Shown: one piece after another, positions 1 through 8,945 of the stretch
Numbering within the stretch: position 1 is the first letter of the stretch
Layout: each line of letters opens with the position of its first letter
DNA from: an uncultured Alphaproteobacteria bacterium
GTDB taxonomy: Bacteria > Pseudomonadota > Alphaproteobacteria > Paracaedibacterales > CAITNM01
DNA length: 49,457 bases
Direction: 5' to 3'
NCBI GenBank assembly: GCA_903874955.1
Contig: CAIQTY010000002.1
Span: 1-49,457 of the forward strand
The notes under the pieces: model-generated
What the model saw: the letters and a program-made list of their open reading frames with translations, nothing else
Told to the model about the DNA's origin: nothing
Databases searched by the model: none
Program-made: the position numbers and the translations under genes

Positions 1-87
1 ATAATATATAAAATAAATAAAATTAATAAAAAATTAAAAGGTTATTGATATGATACACTAATTCTGTATTTTTTATGGAAGATATCA

Positions 88-1074
88 ATGAATTTTGCTC
101 TTGCTCTACAAGGGATTGGTGGCATGAATAGTTTTTCAGCTGGAATACTTGCCTATCTTAGAAAAGAAAAAATTGTCCCAAGTATGGTTTCAGTAACAAG
201 TGGAGCAATATCAACGTTTTTTCATTATTTAGATGAAGATGAAAAAAAACTAGAAAACCTTTTCAAACACGGTAACGAACATTATACAAAGAGCATTGTA
301 AGTAAAGAAATGCAGGGTATGTTGCTGTTTTACAAATACGTTACAAAAGGCATGCCAGGAATATTCAAGAATGTACCTATGTGGAAGCGCCTCCAAAATT
401 GCTCAATAAGTGATTTTTCAAATCCTTTTGAACTTATCAATATTTTGTCACCAGCACAAACTATGGAGTCCCAGATTAAAGATGAATATTTTGAAAATAT
501 AGCTGAACGCTATTGCAAATCTAATATTCCGATTATTACCAATGCATATAATTACGATACCGGCAAAGCTGTTATTTTTTTGAACCCTGCTGGGCAAAAA
601 AGGCTTAAGGATACACGTTTTAAAATAGGTGAGAACGATGACTTTTCTGTGAGAGAGATCTCTCCTGAAGCAATAAAAGGTGCGCTGCAGCTTGTTCAAT
701 TTGGTCCCTATAAAGGAATGCTAGATGGAGCCTATCAATATAATCCATTTCTTGCACCCTTAAAAACAATGGATAAGCTTTTTCTTGTCACTGTTGTGCC
801 AATAACGAAACCTTTAAAACCAATGGAAAATACATTTGATGTGGAAGACTTTAAACTTAAAATGCTATTTCTAAACAGTATATTTTCAGAAATACATAAT
901 ATAGATTTATTAAACAAACTAATAGAAAATAAAATTATAAATCACGAATCAATGCACAAAATTGATTTCAATATTATTGAGCCTGGACTTCAAAAAGGGT
1001 TTTTTGATTATTTTGTTGAAGATGTTGATTTGTTTGAAGACGGTTTCCGAAAAGCAGAAATTTTTAAGAATTAA
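88..1074 (+). CDS. Patatin-like phospholipase family protein
   Basis: Predicted serine acyl hydrolase of 328 residues. The three patatin landmarks are visible: a glycine-rich oxyanion segment at residues 7-19 (LQGIGGMNSFSAG), a nucleophile elbow around Ser38 (SVTSGAIS) and an Asp-Gly-Ala motif at 213-215 supplying the dyad aspartate. The elbow is not a clean GxSxG, so activity is not assured. No signal peptide is seen; patatins of intracellular bacteria are often exported by dedicated secretion systems or kept in the cytoplasm. The ATG is 12 bp upstream of nothing else on this strand but the stop is only 12 bp before the next gene, a secreted esterase, so the two are probably co-transcribed and may work together on lipids. 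The family call is from motif order only. Confidence 0.72.
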   Translation: MNFALALQGIGGMNSFSAGILAYLRKEKIVPSMVSVTSGAISTFFHYLDEDEKKLENLFKHGNEHYTKSIVSKEMQGMLLFYKYVTKGMPGIFKNVPMWKRLQNCSISDFSNPFELINILSPAQTMESQIKDEYFENIAERYCKSNIPIITNAYNYDTGKAVIFLNPAGQKRLKDTRFKIGENDDFSVREISPEAIKGALQLVQFGPYKGMLDGAYQYNPFLAPLKTMDKLFLVTVVPITKPLKPMENTFDVEDFKLKMLFLNSIFSEIHNIDLLNKLIENKIINHESMHKIDFNIIEPGLQKGFFDYFVEDVDLFEDGFRKAEIFKN

Positions 1075-1086
1075 AAGGATAAAACT

Positions 1087-2145
1087 ATGAACATTAAAAG
1101 TATATATATCATACTAGCTTTAGCTATTAGTAACCTTGTTAATGCAGAAGTCTGCGAGCTTCCTGATCAATTCAAAGGTAAAATTGATACATTCATCATA
1201 AAACCTGAAGTTTCATGTGGAGCGAATATATTTATAAATACTATGCCACTGTCTTTAGGTGCAAAAGCTAAATTAGCGAAAAAAGACCAAAACAATCTAG
1301 CATTGTTAGGGCGAGTTGCATACGAAGAACTTTCTGACATGTTCGAAAAATCAAAAATTGATATAAAAATTGAAGAAATAAAAATCAAAAACAGAGATAA
1401 AAAAGACATCAACCTGCGCCACTACACAGGAACTGATACTAAAAAAATTATCATGTACGTACATGGAGGAGGATGGAGTAGAGGGAGCTTAAAAACCCAT
1501 GACCAACTCTGCAGAGAAATTAGCAAGCGAACCGGGTATTCTGTTTTTGCTGTTGACTATAGACTTGCGCCTGAAAACCCCTACCCAGCAGGGCTTAACG
1601 ATGTTGAAGACGCATTTGAATGGGTTTTAGAAAACAAAGGAAAAAATGTAAAAGTACTTGTTTCAGGAGATAGCGCAGGAGGAAACCTATCAACTGCCTT
1701 AGCTATTAAGCGAATTGAAGCACAGCAAAAAGCGCCTGATGGTTTATTACTTCTATACCCTGCGTTAGATCTTCAAATTCCTGAAAAAACAGAAGATCGC
1801 AACGCAGATGGGTATTTCTTAACTAGAAGTAGTGTTAATAATTACATAAAAGGCTACCTAGGTAAAGATTTCAAAGAGCAAGCAAAAAATCAAAAAGTAT
1901 CGCCGATTCTTGCTTCAAGTGAAACTCTGAAAGCTTTACCTCCTACTCTAATCATTGCAGCAGAATTTGATCCTTTAACAGCTTACTCAAAAGAGTTTAC
2001 GGAAAAAGCAAAGGCTGCTGGAGCTAAAAATATTAATTTTGAACTTGCCGAAAAAACCATCCATATTTTTGCTCAGTACCCAGACCTGTTTAAAGAAGCT
2101 GAGCAAGCTCTTGATCTTTTAGCAAGAACAGCTAAAGACTTTTAA
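1087..2145 (+). CDS. Exported alpha/beta hydrolase, HSL-type esterase/lipase
   Basis: Predicted carboxylesterase or lipase of the hormone-sensitive-lipase family, 352 residues. The N-terminus (about residues 1-20, ending NLVNA) is a signal peptide, so the enzyme should act in the periplasm or outside. The HGGGW oxyanion motif lies near residue 126, the nucleophile elbow GDSAGGN contains Ser196, and the triad is completed by Asp295 (EFDPL) and His326 (TIHIF). All catalytic residues are therefore present. An AAGGAT ribosome binding site sits between this ATG and the patatin stop 12 bp upstream, which supports an operon of two lipolytic enzymes. The natural substrate cannot be read from sequence. 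Confidence 0.85.
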   Translation: MNIKSIYIILALAISNLVNAEVCELPDQFKGKIDTFIIKPEVSCGANIFINTMPLSLGAKAKLAKKDQNNLALLGRVAYEELSDMFEKSKIDIKIEEIKIKNRDKKDINLRHYTGTDTKKIIMYVHGGGWSRGSLKTHDQLCREISKRTGYSVFAVDYRLAPENPYPAGLNDVEDAFEWVLENKGKNVKVLVSGDSAGGNLSTALAIKRIEAQQKAPDGLLLLYPALDLQIPEKTEDRNADGYFLTRSSVNNYIKGYLGKDFKEQAKNQKVSPILASSETLKALPPTLIIAAEFDPLTAYSKEFTEKAKAAGAKNINFELAEKTIHIFAQYPDLFKEAEQALDLLARTAKDF

Positions 2146-2165
2146 TAAATCTAGGCAGGTAGGTG

Positions 2166-2894
2166 TCATGACTCGACGCTTACCTGTTTCCATTCACCAA
2201 TTTTTAGATTATCCAAGGTATAGGGACCATATTGAATACGAATCAAACGATTCACCTGCAAACCAAAATATTCCATAATTTTGCGAATTTCGCGATTTTT
2301 TCCTTCAGTTAAAACCACTCTTAGCCATGCGTTTTGTCCTGTATGAGCAAAATCTTTCTCTGGTTCAACTTCCACTTCACGGTAATTAACACCGTCGATC
2401 GTTATACCCTGTTTCAATTCTTCAATATCAAGATTTGCGATATCGCCAAAAACCCTTACTCGGTAAACCCGTTTCCACATGGTTTGGGGAGATTCTGCAA
2501 ATCGCGCAAATTCGCCATTATTGGTAAGCAGTAATAGCCCCTCTGAATTAAGGTCAAGCCTACCTACAGAAATAACGCGTTCTTGCAATCCTTCTTCTTT
2601 TAGGTAATCAAAAACCGTAAGGCGATCCTGTTCATCTTTATGCGTAGTAACAAGCCCGGCTGGTTTGTAAAAAGTCCAAACTTTCACTTCACTAACTTCT
2701 TGAATCGGCTCCCCATCGACAGTAATAATTTCACTGCCATCAACCAACGGTGCGGGTTGTGCAACAACCTTACCATTAACGCAAACACGTCCCTGTTCAA
2801 TATAGCGGTCTGCATCTCTTCTAGAACAAACTCCGCATAAGGCTATGAATTTATTTAAACGAATTTTTTCTAATACTATTTTGTTGGATGACAT
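2166..2894 (-). CDS. rluB: Ribosomal large subunit pseudouridine synthase, RluB/RsuA family
   Basis: Converts a uridine in 23S (RluB type) or 16S (RsuA type) rRNA to pseudouridine. An S4 RNA-binding domain occupies roughly residues 9-65 (RLNKFIALCGVCSRRDADR), followed by the catalytic domain with KPAGLVTT and the signature GRLDLNSEGLLLLT, whose Asp114 is the expected catalytic residue. The length of 242 residues is normal for a short RluB without a C-terminal tail. The start codon lies inside the 3' end of the upstream amidotransferase gene (19 bp overlap), which suggests translational coupling. RluB is favoured over RsuA or RluE/F by resemblance, not by a decisive residue. Confidence 0.88.
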   Translation of the reverse strand: MSSNKIVLEKIRLNKFIALCGVCSRRDADRYIEQGRVCVNGKVVAQPAPLVDGSEIITVDGEPIQEVSEVKVWTFYKPAGLVTTHKDEQDRLTVFDYLKEEGLQERVISVGRLDLNSEGLLLLTNNGEFARFAESPQTMWKRVYRVRVFGDIANLDIEELKQGITIDGVNYREVEVEPEKDFAHTGQNAWLRVVLTEGKNREIRKIMEYFGLQVNRLIRIQYGPYTLDNLKIGEWKQVSVES

Positions 2895-3613
2895 GCCTGT
2901 ACAAATTTCTCTAAAATAATGTGGTCAAGAGGGCCTAAAAGATATTCGGGGTGCCACTGCACACCCAAACAAAACGGGTGGTCTGGGTCTTCGATCCCCT
3001 CAACCAGCCCATCTTCAGATATAGCATTAGCTACAAGCCGTTTGCCTAACTGATCTATCCCCTGATGATGCGATGAATTAATTTGCGTGGAACGTTGATT
3101 AAACCAATTGTGAAGGTTTGTCCCTCCGACCACTTCAAGCCCATGAGCCGGTTCAGTGGGTGGAACAGTCTCAGTATGCTTAATATCGTCTTTAAACTGC
3201 GAAGTCAGGTCTTGAAATAAAGTTCCACCATATAAAATATTAATTAATTGGTGACCACCACAAATTCCAAGGACAGGTTTTCTTGTTTTAAGAAAAGCTT
3301 CCAGCAAAGCCTTTTCAAATTGGCTGCGCACAGAACGCCGCTTTAGGGTTTTGTGAAATTCATGCTGTCCGTACATTTCAGGATCATGGTCAAAGTGACC
3401 ACCAGCAATAATTAAACCATCAAAACGGCTGACATACTCAGGTATCAAACTATGTTCATAGCCTATAAAGCATGGAACACTTCCCTTCTTAGCGAGAGAA
3501 TCATGATATCGATAACGCGTTGCATACCATGGGTAGTTCGAATACCACGCGGCTTCAGGCTCGTCTTTTGTATCGAGATAGTCCAGCGGGATACCAATCA
3601 GAGGAAGTACCAT
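2876..3613 (-). CDS. Class I glutamine amidotransferase-like hydrolase (peptidase C26, PuuD-like)
   Basis: Probable gamma-glutamyl hydrolase of the PuuD/C26 group, 245 residues, cytoplasmic. The nucleophile elbow GICGGHQ contains Cys118, and the rest of the triad is His221 and Glu223 in GVQWHPE. The N-terminus GIPLDY is also typical of the family. In other bacteria such enzymes cleave gamma-glutamyl-GABA or related gamma-glutamyl compounds. No putrescine-pathway gene lies nearby, so the substrate is open. The gene overlaps the downstream pseudouridine synthase start by 19 bp and probably leads that two-gene transcript. Confidence 0.85.
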   Translation of the reverse strand: MVLPLIGIPLDYLDTKDEPEAAWYSNYPWYATRYRYHDSLAKKGSVPCFIGYEHSLIPEYVSRFDGLIIAGGHFDHDPEMYGQHEFHKTLKRRSVRSQFEKALLEAFLKTRKPVLGICGGHQLINILYGGTLFQDLTSQFKDDIKHTETVPPTEPAHGLEVVGGTNLHNWFNQRSTQINSSHHQGIDQLGKRLVANAISEDGLVEGIEDPDHPFCLGVQWHPEYLLGPLDHIILEKFVQACHPTK

Positions 3614-3648
3614 GAAGCGAAGTCTTAATAAAATGTAACATTTTGTAC

Positions 3649-5013
3649 TTATAGCACAATATTCTGCTTTGCACTATCATCATTCGATCCAAAATAATCG
3701 AGAATAAACTCATCTATCGTAGAGGTCGTTTCAGAAATTGGTGGTTTAAAACTATTTGCGATGACCACAAACACCTGCTTTGAGGCATCTGAACCAACAT
3801 AACCGCATAAACCACTTATCCCAGACATGCCCCCGGTTTTTGCCCTGAGACTAGACGGAAGGCCTTTGCGGTTTGCAAGGGTAGTCAACTGTTCACCAGG
3901 ATACGGCAGTGCAGCAACGAAATCTTTCACCTCATACCCCTTTTGTAAAAGCTTAAAAAGCTGGCGCGGCTGCACACGGTTATAACGAGAAAGCCCCGAA
4001 CCATCAACAAACAACGCTCCATCCATATCAATCAAAAAATGCGTTTTTAAAAGCTGCTTAATTATTTTATCACCATCTTGCCATTCATTTATTTCGTCTC
4101 CCTGCATGTGGATTAGCTTTAAATAAAGCGAGTCAAATACCAAATTGTCTGAACGCTTAAGAGCGGGAGGAATAATTACGCTAAGCGGCTTTGAGAAGTG
4201 ACTCCCGAGTTGCTCAAGCTTAGCTGGTAACTTGCTAGAATCCGTCAGATAAACCACCCTGCCCTGTATTTCAACTGCCTTTAAGATATTTTTGAATTTT
4301 TTTAAAATAAAGTTTTCAATATTTTTTGGTGATTTTTTCAATGTAATGATTGGACCTGCTATATGAATATTCCCGGTTGCCTTCAACGCATTTCCATCTT
4401 GCTTAATGCTGACCTTTGATTTTTGGTCATTGGTGATAACATTTGAATCTATTGAATATCCCGCATCATTTTCAATATGCGCTTGGCCTATGTAGAAACC
4501 TGGCGTAATATCAATAGCAATGAGATTCTGATCTAAACTACTGGCAGAAACCGGTGTGCTATAAGCCGTTCCCATGTCATCGATCACAAGATTAGGGGAA
4601 TAAGGCGGCGTCTTAAACCCAGAAGCATCTATAAATATAGTCCCGGGGATATTTCTTGCGTTCACAATATTTAAAAGGTCAATTAAATCCTGTGACGTTA
4701 GGGTTGGATCTCCTGAAAAACGAATTACCAAATCATGAATTTTTCCGTATTTTTTGGCGGCCATCAATTGTGTTTGAAATCGATACTCACTCCCGAGCAC
4801 CTTATAGCTAAGCAAAGCAGTTACCACTTTTTGGCAACTCGCCGGCGTTGCATAAACATCTGGTTGATATTCAAGACTCGGAGAACTATCTTCAACACCA
4901 CCAGCAATATAGGAATAAAATGCAAGTTTTTTTTCGTAAAGTTGCTCGTGGGTTGATGCACACCCCATTAAAAATACTGCACCAACAACAAAAATAAAAT
5001 TTTTAAAATTCAT
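3649..5013 (-). CDS. dacB: D-alanyl-D-alanine carboxypeptidase/endopeptidase, PBP4 (S13) family lipoprotein
   Basis: Peptidoglycan DD-carboxypeptidase/endopeptidase acting in the periplasm. I start at the ATG at 5013 because it opens a lipoprotein signal peptide with a lipobox (VFLMGC, Cys18). The reading frame stays open upstream to 5172, but that would overlap the divergent aldolase; an ATG at 5043 is the alternative. From 5013 the active-site SxxK is Ser59-Cys-Gln-Lys62 (PASCQK), the SxN-type box is in SGLSRYN near residue 340, and the KTG triad is in AKTGGMSG. The roughly 455-residue length and large insert after SxxK fit PBP4. A lipid anchor instead of a free periplasmic form is slightly unusual. 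Confidence 0.85.
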   Translation of the reverse strand: MNFKNFIFVVGAVFLMGCASTHEQLYEKKLAFYSYIAGGVEDSSPSLEYQPDVYATPASCQKVVTALLSYKVLGSEYRFQTQLMAAKKYGKIHDLVIRFSGDPTLTSQDLIDLLNIVNARNIPGTIFIDASGFKTPPYSPNLVIDDMGTAYSTPVSASSLDQNLIAIDITPGFYIGQAHIENDAGYSIDSNVITNDQKSKVSIKQDGNALKATGNIHIAGPIITLKKSPKNIENFILKKFKNILKAVEIQGRVVYLTDSSKLPAKLEQLGSHFSKPLSVIIPPALKRSDNLVFDSLYLKLIHMQGDEINEWQDGDKIIKQLLKTHFLIDMDGALFVDGSGLSRYNRVQPRQLFKLLQKGYEVKDFVAALPYPGEQLTTLANRKGLPSSLRAKTGGMSGISGLCGYVGSDASKQVFVVIANSFKPPISETTSTIDEFILDYFGSNDDSAKQNIVL

Positions 5014-5161
5014 AAAATATAAATAAATCAAGCTTTTAGCCATTTGTAGCACAAAGGTTAATTTTCTGCAGATAAAATAACAGGTATAATTGGCCCTGGA
5101 AGCTTTATGAGAAACTTCTTTTAATGTAGAATTCGAGGATAAGTTGTCAAATTCATAGATC

Positions 5162-6085
5162 ATGCGCATCACTCGAAAAGTTCAAAAAATCCTAAGTTAT
5201 TACGAAGCAGATAATCCAGGAAGCAAAACAAACTTAGCAAGAATTCTGATGAATGGACGCGTAGGCGGCACGGGAAAATTACTTGTCCTAGCTGTTGACC
5301 AAGGGTTTGAGCATGGTCCCGACCGATCTTTTTCTCATTATGCCACTGCCTATGACCCCCACTACCCCTACAAATTAGCGATTGATGCAGGTCTATCCGC
5401 CTATGCAGGGCCTTTAGGCTGGCTAGAAGCTGGAGCTGGAACATACTGCGGGCAAGTCCCCCTTATTTTAAAGATAAATAGCTCAAACAGCTTAATGAGC
5501 AAAGATGTTGAACCTGATCAAGCAATCACTGCTAGTGTAGATGATGCACTGCGCCTTGGATGTAGCGCTATAGGTTTTACAATCTATCCTGGATCTGATG
5601 CAAGCCTTGAGCAATTTGAAGAACTTCAAGAATTAGCCGCAGAAGCAAAAGCAGCAGGCCTTGCTGTTATTGTTTGGTCTTACCCAAGGGGAAATTTTTC
5701 CAAAGAAGGTGAGCGAGCTATTGATATCATTTCTTATGGTGCGCACATGGCCGCTCTTCTGGGAGCGCACGTTATAAAAGTTAAGCTCCCGACAGAGCAT
5801 TTAGAACATCCTGAAAATAAGAAAGCTTATGAAAAAAATCACATTCCTATTAAAACCATAGAAGATCGTATTAAAGTTGTGGTTAAAGCCTGCTTTAACG
5901 GCAGAAGAATCGTTATTTTTTCCGGTATGGAAATGAAGAGCGCCGATAGTGTCGTCGATGACGCAAGAGCCATAGCTGCAGCCGGTGGATTCGGCTCAAT
6001 TTTAGGTCGCAATTGTTTTCAACGTCCCTACGAAGAAGCGATGGTAATGCTGAAAAATGTAGCTGACGTCTATTTAAAATCTTGA
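5162..6085 (+). CDS. fbaB: Class I fructose-bisphosphate aldolase, DhnA/FbaB family
   Basis: Cleaves fructose 1,6-bisphosphate to dihydroxyacetone phosphate and glyceraldehyde 3-phosphate through a Schiff base, in the cytoplasm. The 307-residue protein matches the DhnA family rather than class II enzymes: the N-terminal VLAVDQGFEHGP segment, WSYPRG in the middle, and the HVIKVKLP strand with Lys206 and Lys208, one of which should be the Schiff-base lysine. The C-terminal FSGMEMK and SILGRNCFQRP segments would bind the phosphate. It is divergent from the PBP4 gene, leaving about 150 bp for both promoters. With enolase elsewhere in the window it points to a working glycolytic or gluconeogenic lower branch. 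Confidence 0.88.
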   Translation: MRITRKVQKILSYYEADNPGSKTNLARILMNGRVGGTGKLLVLAVDQGFEHGPDRSFSHYATAYDPHYPYKLAIDAGLSAYAGPLGWLEAGAGTYCGQVPLILKINSSNSLMSKDVEPDQAITASVDDALRLGCSAIGFTIYPGSDASLEQFEELQELAAEAKAAGLAVIVWSYPRGNFSKEGERAIDIISYGAHMAALLGAHVIKVKLPTEHLEHPENKKAYEKNHIPIKTIEDRIKVVVKACFNGRRIVIFSGMEMKSADSVVDDARAIAAAGGFGSILGRNCFQRPYEEAMVMLKNVADVYLKS

Positions 6086-6121
6086 CGATAAAAACACTTC
6101 GCAAATCACAATAATGTTCCT

Positions 6122-6135
6122 AGGGCTTCGGCCCT
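6122..6135. other. Perfect hairpin with TTCG tetraloop after fbaB
   Basis: AGGGC-TTCG-GCCCT forms a 5-bp stem closed by a very stable TTCG loop, 36 bp after the aldolase stop. No T-run follows, so it is not a clear intrinsic terminator. The surrounding bases (TTCCTAGGGC... then CATCATAAATCC) resemble the palindromic units near 13.25 kb, so this may be a worn copy of that repeat. Confidence 0.5.
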
Positions 6136-6309
6136 CGGGATTACACCATCATAAATCCTCCCCAAACTAAAGCATAAAAACATGCTCGTGTATCACACCG
6201 CAATCAACACATCTGCTAATCTATCATTTTTATATTTTATTAATGCTTAATTAATAGTTTTTTTAAAATAATAAAACAAACAGTAAACTTCAGATGAAAG
6301 GTTAGGATA

Positions 6310-6834
6310 ATGAAAAAATTATTATCGGTATTATATATCATATTTTGCTTCACGGCCCATTCTTCCTCTACAAATGGAATTTCTTGCCAAGGCCCTAATC
6401 AAGAGAGCGATATCGAAAATTTAATACCTTCATCTCGCTCTTGCAATTTCAGTAATGAGCATAATAGCCAATCTAATAAAGGTTCATACCTTGCTAAAAC
6501 AAGGTTTTACATTAACAAAAATCCATGGCATTGCATATTATATTCATCAATAATAGCAGCCTTAATAACTACAGCTATTGTAACGCCTATTGCCTATAAA
6601 TACGGACAAAATAAGCCAGTTAACATACCATCGCCAACTCCTATACCGACGGAAACTCCATTTTATCCAACACTTCACCCAACTGAAGAACGACGACTGC
6701 TATCATTTGGCACAGAATCATCAATGTCGCCGATTGTATGTCACCAAACTATTCTAGAATTTTACGATTCTATCGTTCCTCAGTGCTACGATGTTGTTAG
6801 AGCCATCGAACCCAGTTATCAGCTAATGGGTTAA
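6310..6834 (+). CDS. Small exported protein with internal membrane segment, unknown function
   Basis: Not recognised. The 174-residue product starts with a signal peptide (MKKLLSVLYIIFCFTAHS) followed by a short serine stretch and a polar region with two cysteines. A hydrophobic stretch at about residues 77-96 (SSIIAALITTAIVTPIAYKY) could span a membrane, and is followed by a Pro/Thr-rich segment (PSPTPIPTETPF) and a C-terminal part with two more cysteines. The start has an upstream AAAGGTTAGGAT ribosome binding region. The gene ends 4 bp inside the 3' end of the convergent pepF gene. A surface or secreted protein is inferred from layout only. Confidence 0.6.
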   Translation: MKKLLSVLYIIFCFTAHSSSTNGISCQGPNQESDIENLIPSSRSCNFSNEHNSQSNKGSYLAKTRFYINKNPWHCILYSSIIAALITTAIVTPIAYKYGQNKPVNIPSPTPIPTETPFYPTLHPTEERRLLSFGTESSMSPIVCHQTILEFYDSIVPQCYDVVRAIEPSYQLMG

Positions 6835-8618
6835 AACAATCCCTCTAGCTCATCAATCAGGTCTGCAATCATTTGCAGGCCTCCCTGCCAAAAGGCTTCA
6901 TGTTTTAAATCGAATCCAAAGGGTTGTAACAGGTCTTGATAGCCTTTACTACCGCCGGCTTTTAATAAATCAATATATTTCCCCTCAAACCCCTCGGGGT
7001 GCTTTATGTAAAACGCATACAAGGAATTGACGAGGCAATCGCCAAAGGCATAGGCATACACATAAAATGGAGTATGGATAAAGTGACTGATATAGGCCCA
7101 AAAGCTCTCGGTGACAGGGTCGATATTCACTGCTCCACCAAGCGCTTCTTCTTGGGTGCGGCGCCAAATACTGGCTAAATCATCCGGCGATAATTCTCCC
7201 TGACGGCGTGCCTTATGAACTTGCTGTTCGAAGTGATAAAATGCAATTTGCCGCACCACGGTGTTGATCATGTCATCGATTTTACCCGCCAGCAGGGCTT
7301 TGCGTTCATCAGCGGTTTGGCAACCATCTAGCAAATGCCTAAAGGTCAGCATTTCCCCAAAAACTGAGGCGGTTTCAGCCACTGTAAGCGGCGTATCGGA
7401 TAATAAATACCCCTGAGCGCGTGACATCATTTGATGGACTCCATGGCCAAGTTCGTGGGCAAGGGTCATCACATCACGCCGGCGCCCTTGGTAATTCAGC
7501 AATATGTAAGGGTGTGCACTTGGCACAGCCGGGTGGGAAAAGGCACCAGATGTCTTACCCGGGCGGGTTGGTACATCGATCCAGTTTTTGTCAAAAAACT
7601 CCTCAGCAATTCCAGCAATCGTTGGAGAAAAACTGGAATAGGCATCAAGCACCATCTTACGGGCGACCGGCCATGAAATATGCGCGTCATCATCAATCGG
7701 TAGCGGCGCGTTACGATCCCAGTATTCCAGGCGACTTTGCCCCAGCATTTTTGCCTTAAGGGCGTAATAGCGGTGGGATAGGTTAGTATAATTTTGACGC
7801 ACGCAATCAGCTAAAGTTTCAACTACCTCAGGCTCGATTTGGTTATCCAAATGGCGACTACTATCCGATTTTGGAAAATTGCGCCATTTATCGTCGATCT
7901 CTTTATCTTTGGCCAACACATTGGTGACGGTAGTGAACAAAGGCAATTGGCCCTGCAAACCTGCATTCAAAGAATGGGCAGCACGTTTCCTAACATCACC
8001 GTCCTTGTCGCTCATTTTGTGAACAACCGCTTCTAGGGGAAGAGACTGCCCATCAAAACTAAGTTGCATAGAAGCTAAGGTTTCATCATACAGGCGAATC
8101 CAAGCATTACGGCCGGTCACTGATTTTTCCACCGCATAGCGCTCTAATTCCTCACTCATTTGGTGCGGTTGATATTGGCGTACAATTTTGAGCCAATGGT
8201 CATATTTTCGAAGTTCTGGTGTTACAGCGATCGCCTTGGCAATTTCATCAGCACTGAGTTTTGCCAGAGCCAACGTGAAAAATACAATTTTAGCTGACAA
8301 TAAGGAAACTTTTTCCTGTGCCTGCTGATACAACGCCCTGTAATCTGCATTGTTTAGATCGCCATAATAATTCAGCACTGCAAAAGTCATAATTTTGCCA
8401 AGGCTTTCACTGATATTTTCATAAGCTTCAATCGCCTGAACTAGGGCCGATCCGTCAAGGTCTTTATCAAATGCCTTGGAGTAGCTCTTAACAAAGCTAT
8501 CAACCTGATTTTCAATTGATTTAAAATCCTGATCAATTTTTGGATCGCTAGAACTTTGGTATAAATCGCTTAAATCCCATGTCGGAAGATCAACAAATCC
8601 CTCAATATTATTGCTCAT
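6831..8618 (-). CDS. pepF: Oligoendopeptidase F, M3 family metallopeptidase
   Basis: Cytoplasmic zinc endopeptidase that trims oligopeptides. The zinc motif HELGH is at residues 388-392, with Glu389 as general base, and the third ligand is expected at Glu415 in the downstream segment LTVAETASVFGE. The 595-residue length and the C-terminal helical region with YVYAYAFGDCLV match PepF. It reads away from rpmF, leaving about 117 bp for divergent promoters. GC content here is visibly higher than in the neighbouring exported gene, as expected for a conserved core gene. Confidence 0.93.
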   Translation of the reverse strand: MSNNIEGFVDLPTWDLSDLYQSSSDPKIDQDFKSIENQVDSFVKSYSKAFDKDLDGSALVQAIEAYENISESLGKIMTFAVLNYYGDLNNADYRALYQQAQEKVSLLSAKIVFFTLALAKLSADEIAKAIAVTPELRKYDHWLKIVRQYQPHQMSEELERYAVEKSVTGRNAWIRLYDETLASMQLSFDGQSLPLEAVVHKMSDKDGDVRKRAAHSLNAGLQGQLPLFTTVTNVLAKDKEIDDKWRNFPKSDSSRHLDNQIEPEVVETLADCVRQNYTNLSHRYYALKAKMLGQSRLEYWDRNAPLPIDDDAHISWPVARKMVLDAYSSFSPTIAGIAEEFFDKNWIDVPTRPGKTSGAFSHPAVPSAHPYILLNYQGRRRDVMTLAHELGHGVHQMMSRAQGYLLSDTPLTVAETASVFGEMLTFRHLLDGCQTADERKALLAGKIDDMINTVVRQIAFYHFEQQVHKARRQGELSPDDLASIWRRTQEEALGGAVNIDPVTESFWAYISHFIHTPFYVYAYAFGDCLVNSLYAFYIKHPEGFEGKYIDLLKAGGSKGYQDLLQPFGFDLKHEAFWQGGLQMIADLIDELEGLF

Positions 8619-8735
8619 TTTTTTATGCTCTCACTTTAATTGATTAACTAAGCCTTGCGAATAGTATGATTTTTCGGTATATATTTGCAATAAGTATAAA
8701 TTTTTTACAAAAGGCTGCAAGGAGCTTTACGTACA

Positions 8736-8936
8736 ATGGCTGTTCCAAAGAAAAAAACATCCCAATCTCGCCGCAACATGCGCCGTTCTCATCATGCTTT
8801 AACGCCGGTGAACGTTCAAGAGTGCCCTAACTGCGGTTCAGCTAAGCTTTCGCATCATGTTTGCACGTCTTGTGGTCACTACAAAGGACGTCAAGTATTA
8901 AAACTTAAAAATGCAGCACTTGAAACAGAAGAATAG
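8736..8936 (+). CDS. rpmF: 50S ribosomal protein L32
   Basis: Structural protein of the large ribosomal subunit, 66 residues. The N-terminus [20 protein letters not shown] is diagnostic, and the four cysteines of a zinc-ribbon (CPNC and CTSC) are retained. An AAGGAGC ribosome binding site lies about 10 bp upstream. It is the first gene of the usual rpmF-plsX-fabH operon, with plsX starting 9 bp after the stop. Confidence 0.97.
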   Translation: MAVPKKKTSQSRRNMRRSHHALTPVNVQECPNCGSAKLSHHVCTSCGHYKGRQVLKLKNAALETEE

Positions 8937-8945
8937 TTTCATAGC

